Of a stretch of DNA of 64,000 nt, positions 62,511 through 64,000 are shown piece by piece (position 1 is the first letter of the stretch; each line of letters starts with the position of its first letter). The stretch is from assembly GCA_036971475.1 (NCBI GenBank), contig JBAIZL010000006.1, positions 94,445,765 to 94,509,764 of the forward strand, read 5' to 3'. The notes under the pieces were generated by a model that saw only the letters and a program-made list of their open reading frames with translations, searched no databases and was not told the DNA's origin. The translations under genes and the position numbers were made by a program. Source of the DNA: Prosapia bicincta. Taxonomy: Eukaryota > Arthropoda > Insecta > Hemiptera > Cercopidae.

Positions 62511-63510
62511 GGAACTATATCCGTTCAAGTGAACTATTGTATACAAAAGGAACTTTGAATGCAACAGGAACTATGTGTAAGAAGAGGAACTTTGTATGCA
62601 ATAGGAACTATGTGTGAGAAAAGGATCTTTGTTGTAAGCAAGAGGAACTTTCTATGCAACAGGAAACTACATCCGTTCAAGTGGACTATTGTATACGAAA
62701 GGAACTTTGAATGCAATAGGAACTATGTGTGAGAAGAGGATCTTTGTTGTATGCAAGAGAACCCTTCTATGCAACAGGAACTATATCCGTTCAAGTGGAC
62801 TATTGTATACAAAAGGAACTTTGAATGCAATAGGAACTATGTGTGAGAAGAGGATCTTTGTTGTATGCAAGAGAACCCTTCTATGCAACAGGAACTATAT
62901 CCGTTCAAGTGGACTATTGTATACAAAAGGAACTTTGAATGCAATAGGAACTATGTGTGAGAAGAGGATCTTTGTTGTATGCAAGAGAACCCTTCTATGC
63001 AACAGGAACTATATCCGTTCAAGTGGACTATTGTATACAAAAGGAACTTTGAATGCAATAGGAACTATGTGTGAGAAGAGGATCTTTGTTGTATGCAAGA
63101 GAACCCTTCTATGCATCAGGAACTATATCCGTTCAAGTGGACTATTGTATACAAAAGGAACTTTGAATGCAATAGGAACTATGTGTGAGAAGAGGATCTT
63201 TGTTGTATGCAAGAGAACCCTTCTATGCAACAGGAACTATATAAGTTCAAGTGGACTATTGTATACAAAAGGAACTTTGAATGCAATAGGAACTATGTGT
63301 GAGAAGAGGATCTTTGTTGTATGCAAGAGAACCCTTCTATGCATCAGGAACTATATCCGTTCAAGTGGACTATTGTATACAAAAGGAACTTTGAATGCAA
63401 TAGGAACTATGTGTGAGAAGAGGATCTTTGTTGTATGCAAGAGAACCCTTCTATGCATCAGGAACTATATCCGTTCAAGTGGACCATTGTAAAAAAAATG
63501 AACTTTAAAT
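62511..63510. repeat. 114 bp higher-order repeat derived from the 39 bp unit
   Basis: ACCCTTCTAT occurs at 62761, 62875, 62989, 63103, 63217, 63331 and 63445, an exact 114 bp period. The unit begins TTCAAGTGGACTATTGTATA and continues AAAGGAACTTTGAATGCAAT, AGGAACTATGTGTGAGAAGA, GGATCTTTGTTGTATGCAAG, which are diverged versions of the 39 bp unit (about three per 114 bp). The 114 bp again preserve reading phase, giving a 267-codon frame (62689-63492) that I regard as an artefact. Units are almost identical, while the ~180 bp between this block and the 39 bp array are irregular. Confidence 0.93.
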
Positions 63511-64000
63511 GTAACAGGAACTATGTGTGAGAAGAGGAACTTTGATGCTTTGTAGATGTTTGGAGAAGATTACGCCGTTTGGTTTATAGAAAGGATCAAG
63601 TTTCTTAGAATTTAGAACAACAGTGGAATTGTTAATTCCCTACACTTGAAAATAAACTTCGGTCCATGTTCCAAGTAAATACTGCAGAGTTTGATGACGA
63701 TCTTGTAAGCACTGAAACATTTACATCAGAAGTCACGTGATAGATTTATCCGATAGTTGGTCTGCAACAAGTCATGTATCTGGCCTGTAAAAATTAGGAA
63801 TTACCTGATGAACCGGTAAAAGACGAAAGCTAGCTAAAAAAAAAAAAATACACAGGTCCTTTATACAGGTTATCTCAAATCTAAATTGGATTTCACAAAC
63901 TCTATCTAAACTTGGAGAGAAAACGTTCAGACTTGACATGCAAAACCGCTACAAGAAGTAGTGTCACACATTAAGGGCATTGGATTCTTTCAGGGATATG
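63511..64000. other. Non-repetitive sequence to the window end, nothing recognised
   Basis: Contains an A-run at 63836-63848. No coding signal. Any feature here may continue beyond the window. Confidence 0.4.

Noticed and set aside
62689..63492. 267-codon frame as a gene
   Set aside because: It is the translation of the 114 bp higher-order repeat with no evidence of selection on codons.

Overview
This 64 kb window reads as AT-rich, repeat-dominated DNA from an animal nuclear genome, most likely an invertebrate and plausibly an insect. The evidence is the mix of decayed transposons (Helitron, pogo-like, hAT, Tc1/mariner and two kinds of non-LTR retrotransposon), spliceosomal-looking signals, long AC/TA microsatellites, and the complete lack of bacterial gene organisation. 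The species cannot be named from sequence alone. No intact host protein-coding gene, rRNA, tRNA or CRISPR array is supported. The window is probably intergenic or intronic.

Layout. 0.5-4.3 kb: AT-rich DNA with two near-perfect foldback elements, TA microsatellites and dispersed repeats. 4.3-6.4 kb: a pogo-like element interrupted by a 1.53 kb Helitron whose two ends can be placed to the base and which keeps a frameshifted helicase C-terminus. 9.3-10.75 kb: the 3' part of one LINE on the minus strand, interrupted by the 5'-truncated 3' end of a different, RNase H-bearing LINE with a 13 bp target duplication. 11.5-12.5 kb: a 44 bp minisatellite. 13.36-20.01 kb: a nearly identical tandem duplication of 3,325 bp, each copy carrying a Tc1/mariner-type transposase remnant. 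20.0-23.0 kb: an 82-85 bp satellite. 25.2-27.2 kb: a 128 bp satellite whose unit resembles a micro-exon with splice sites. 30.85-31.29 kb: a 19 bp minisatellite. 37.8-42.2 kb: two inverted copies of a microsatellite-bordered repeat. 42.55-43.35 kb: a hAT (DUF4371-type) transposase remnant. 44.8-47.95 kb: a 78 bp satellite with a hairpin in each unit. 48.8-49.3 kb: a complex foldback. 53.0-56.4 kb: a ~160 bp satellite. 56.9-59.4 kb: a 31 bp satellite built on GGATTAATCC. 61.35-63.5 kb: a 39 bp satellite passing into a related 114 bp unit.

Nine mutually unlike tandem arrays fill roughly a quarter of the window, which is its most striking property. Nothing here forms a pathway. The recognisable coding sequences are all mobile-element remnants, none of which looks able to move itself. 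The most interesting leads are the splice-site-bearing 128 bp array, the homeodomain-like site array at 57-59 kb, the recurrent CTGAAGATG...GAAA motif in unrelated foldbacks (possibly a self-cleaving RNA relic), and the recent 3.3 kb duplication with a hairpin-loop micro-inversion.
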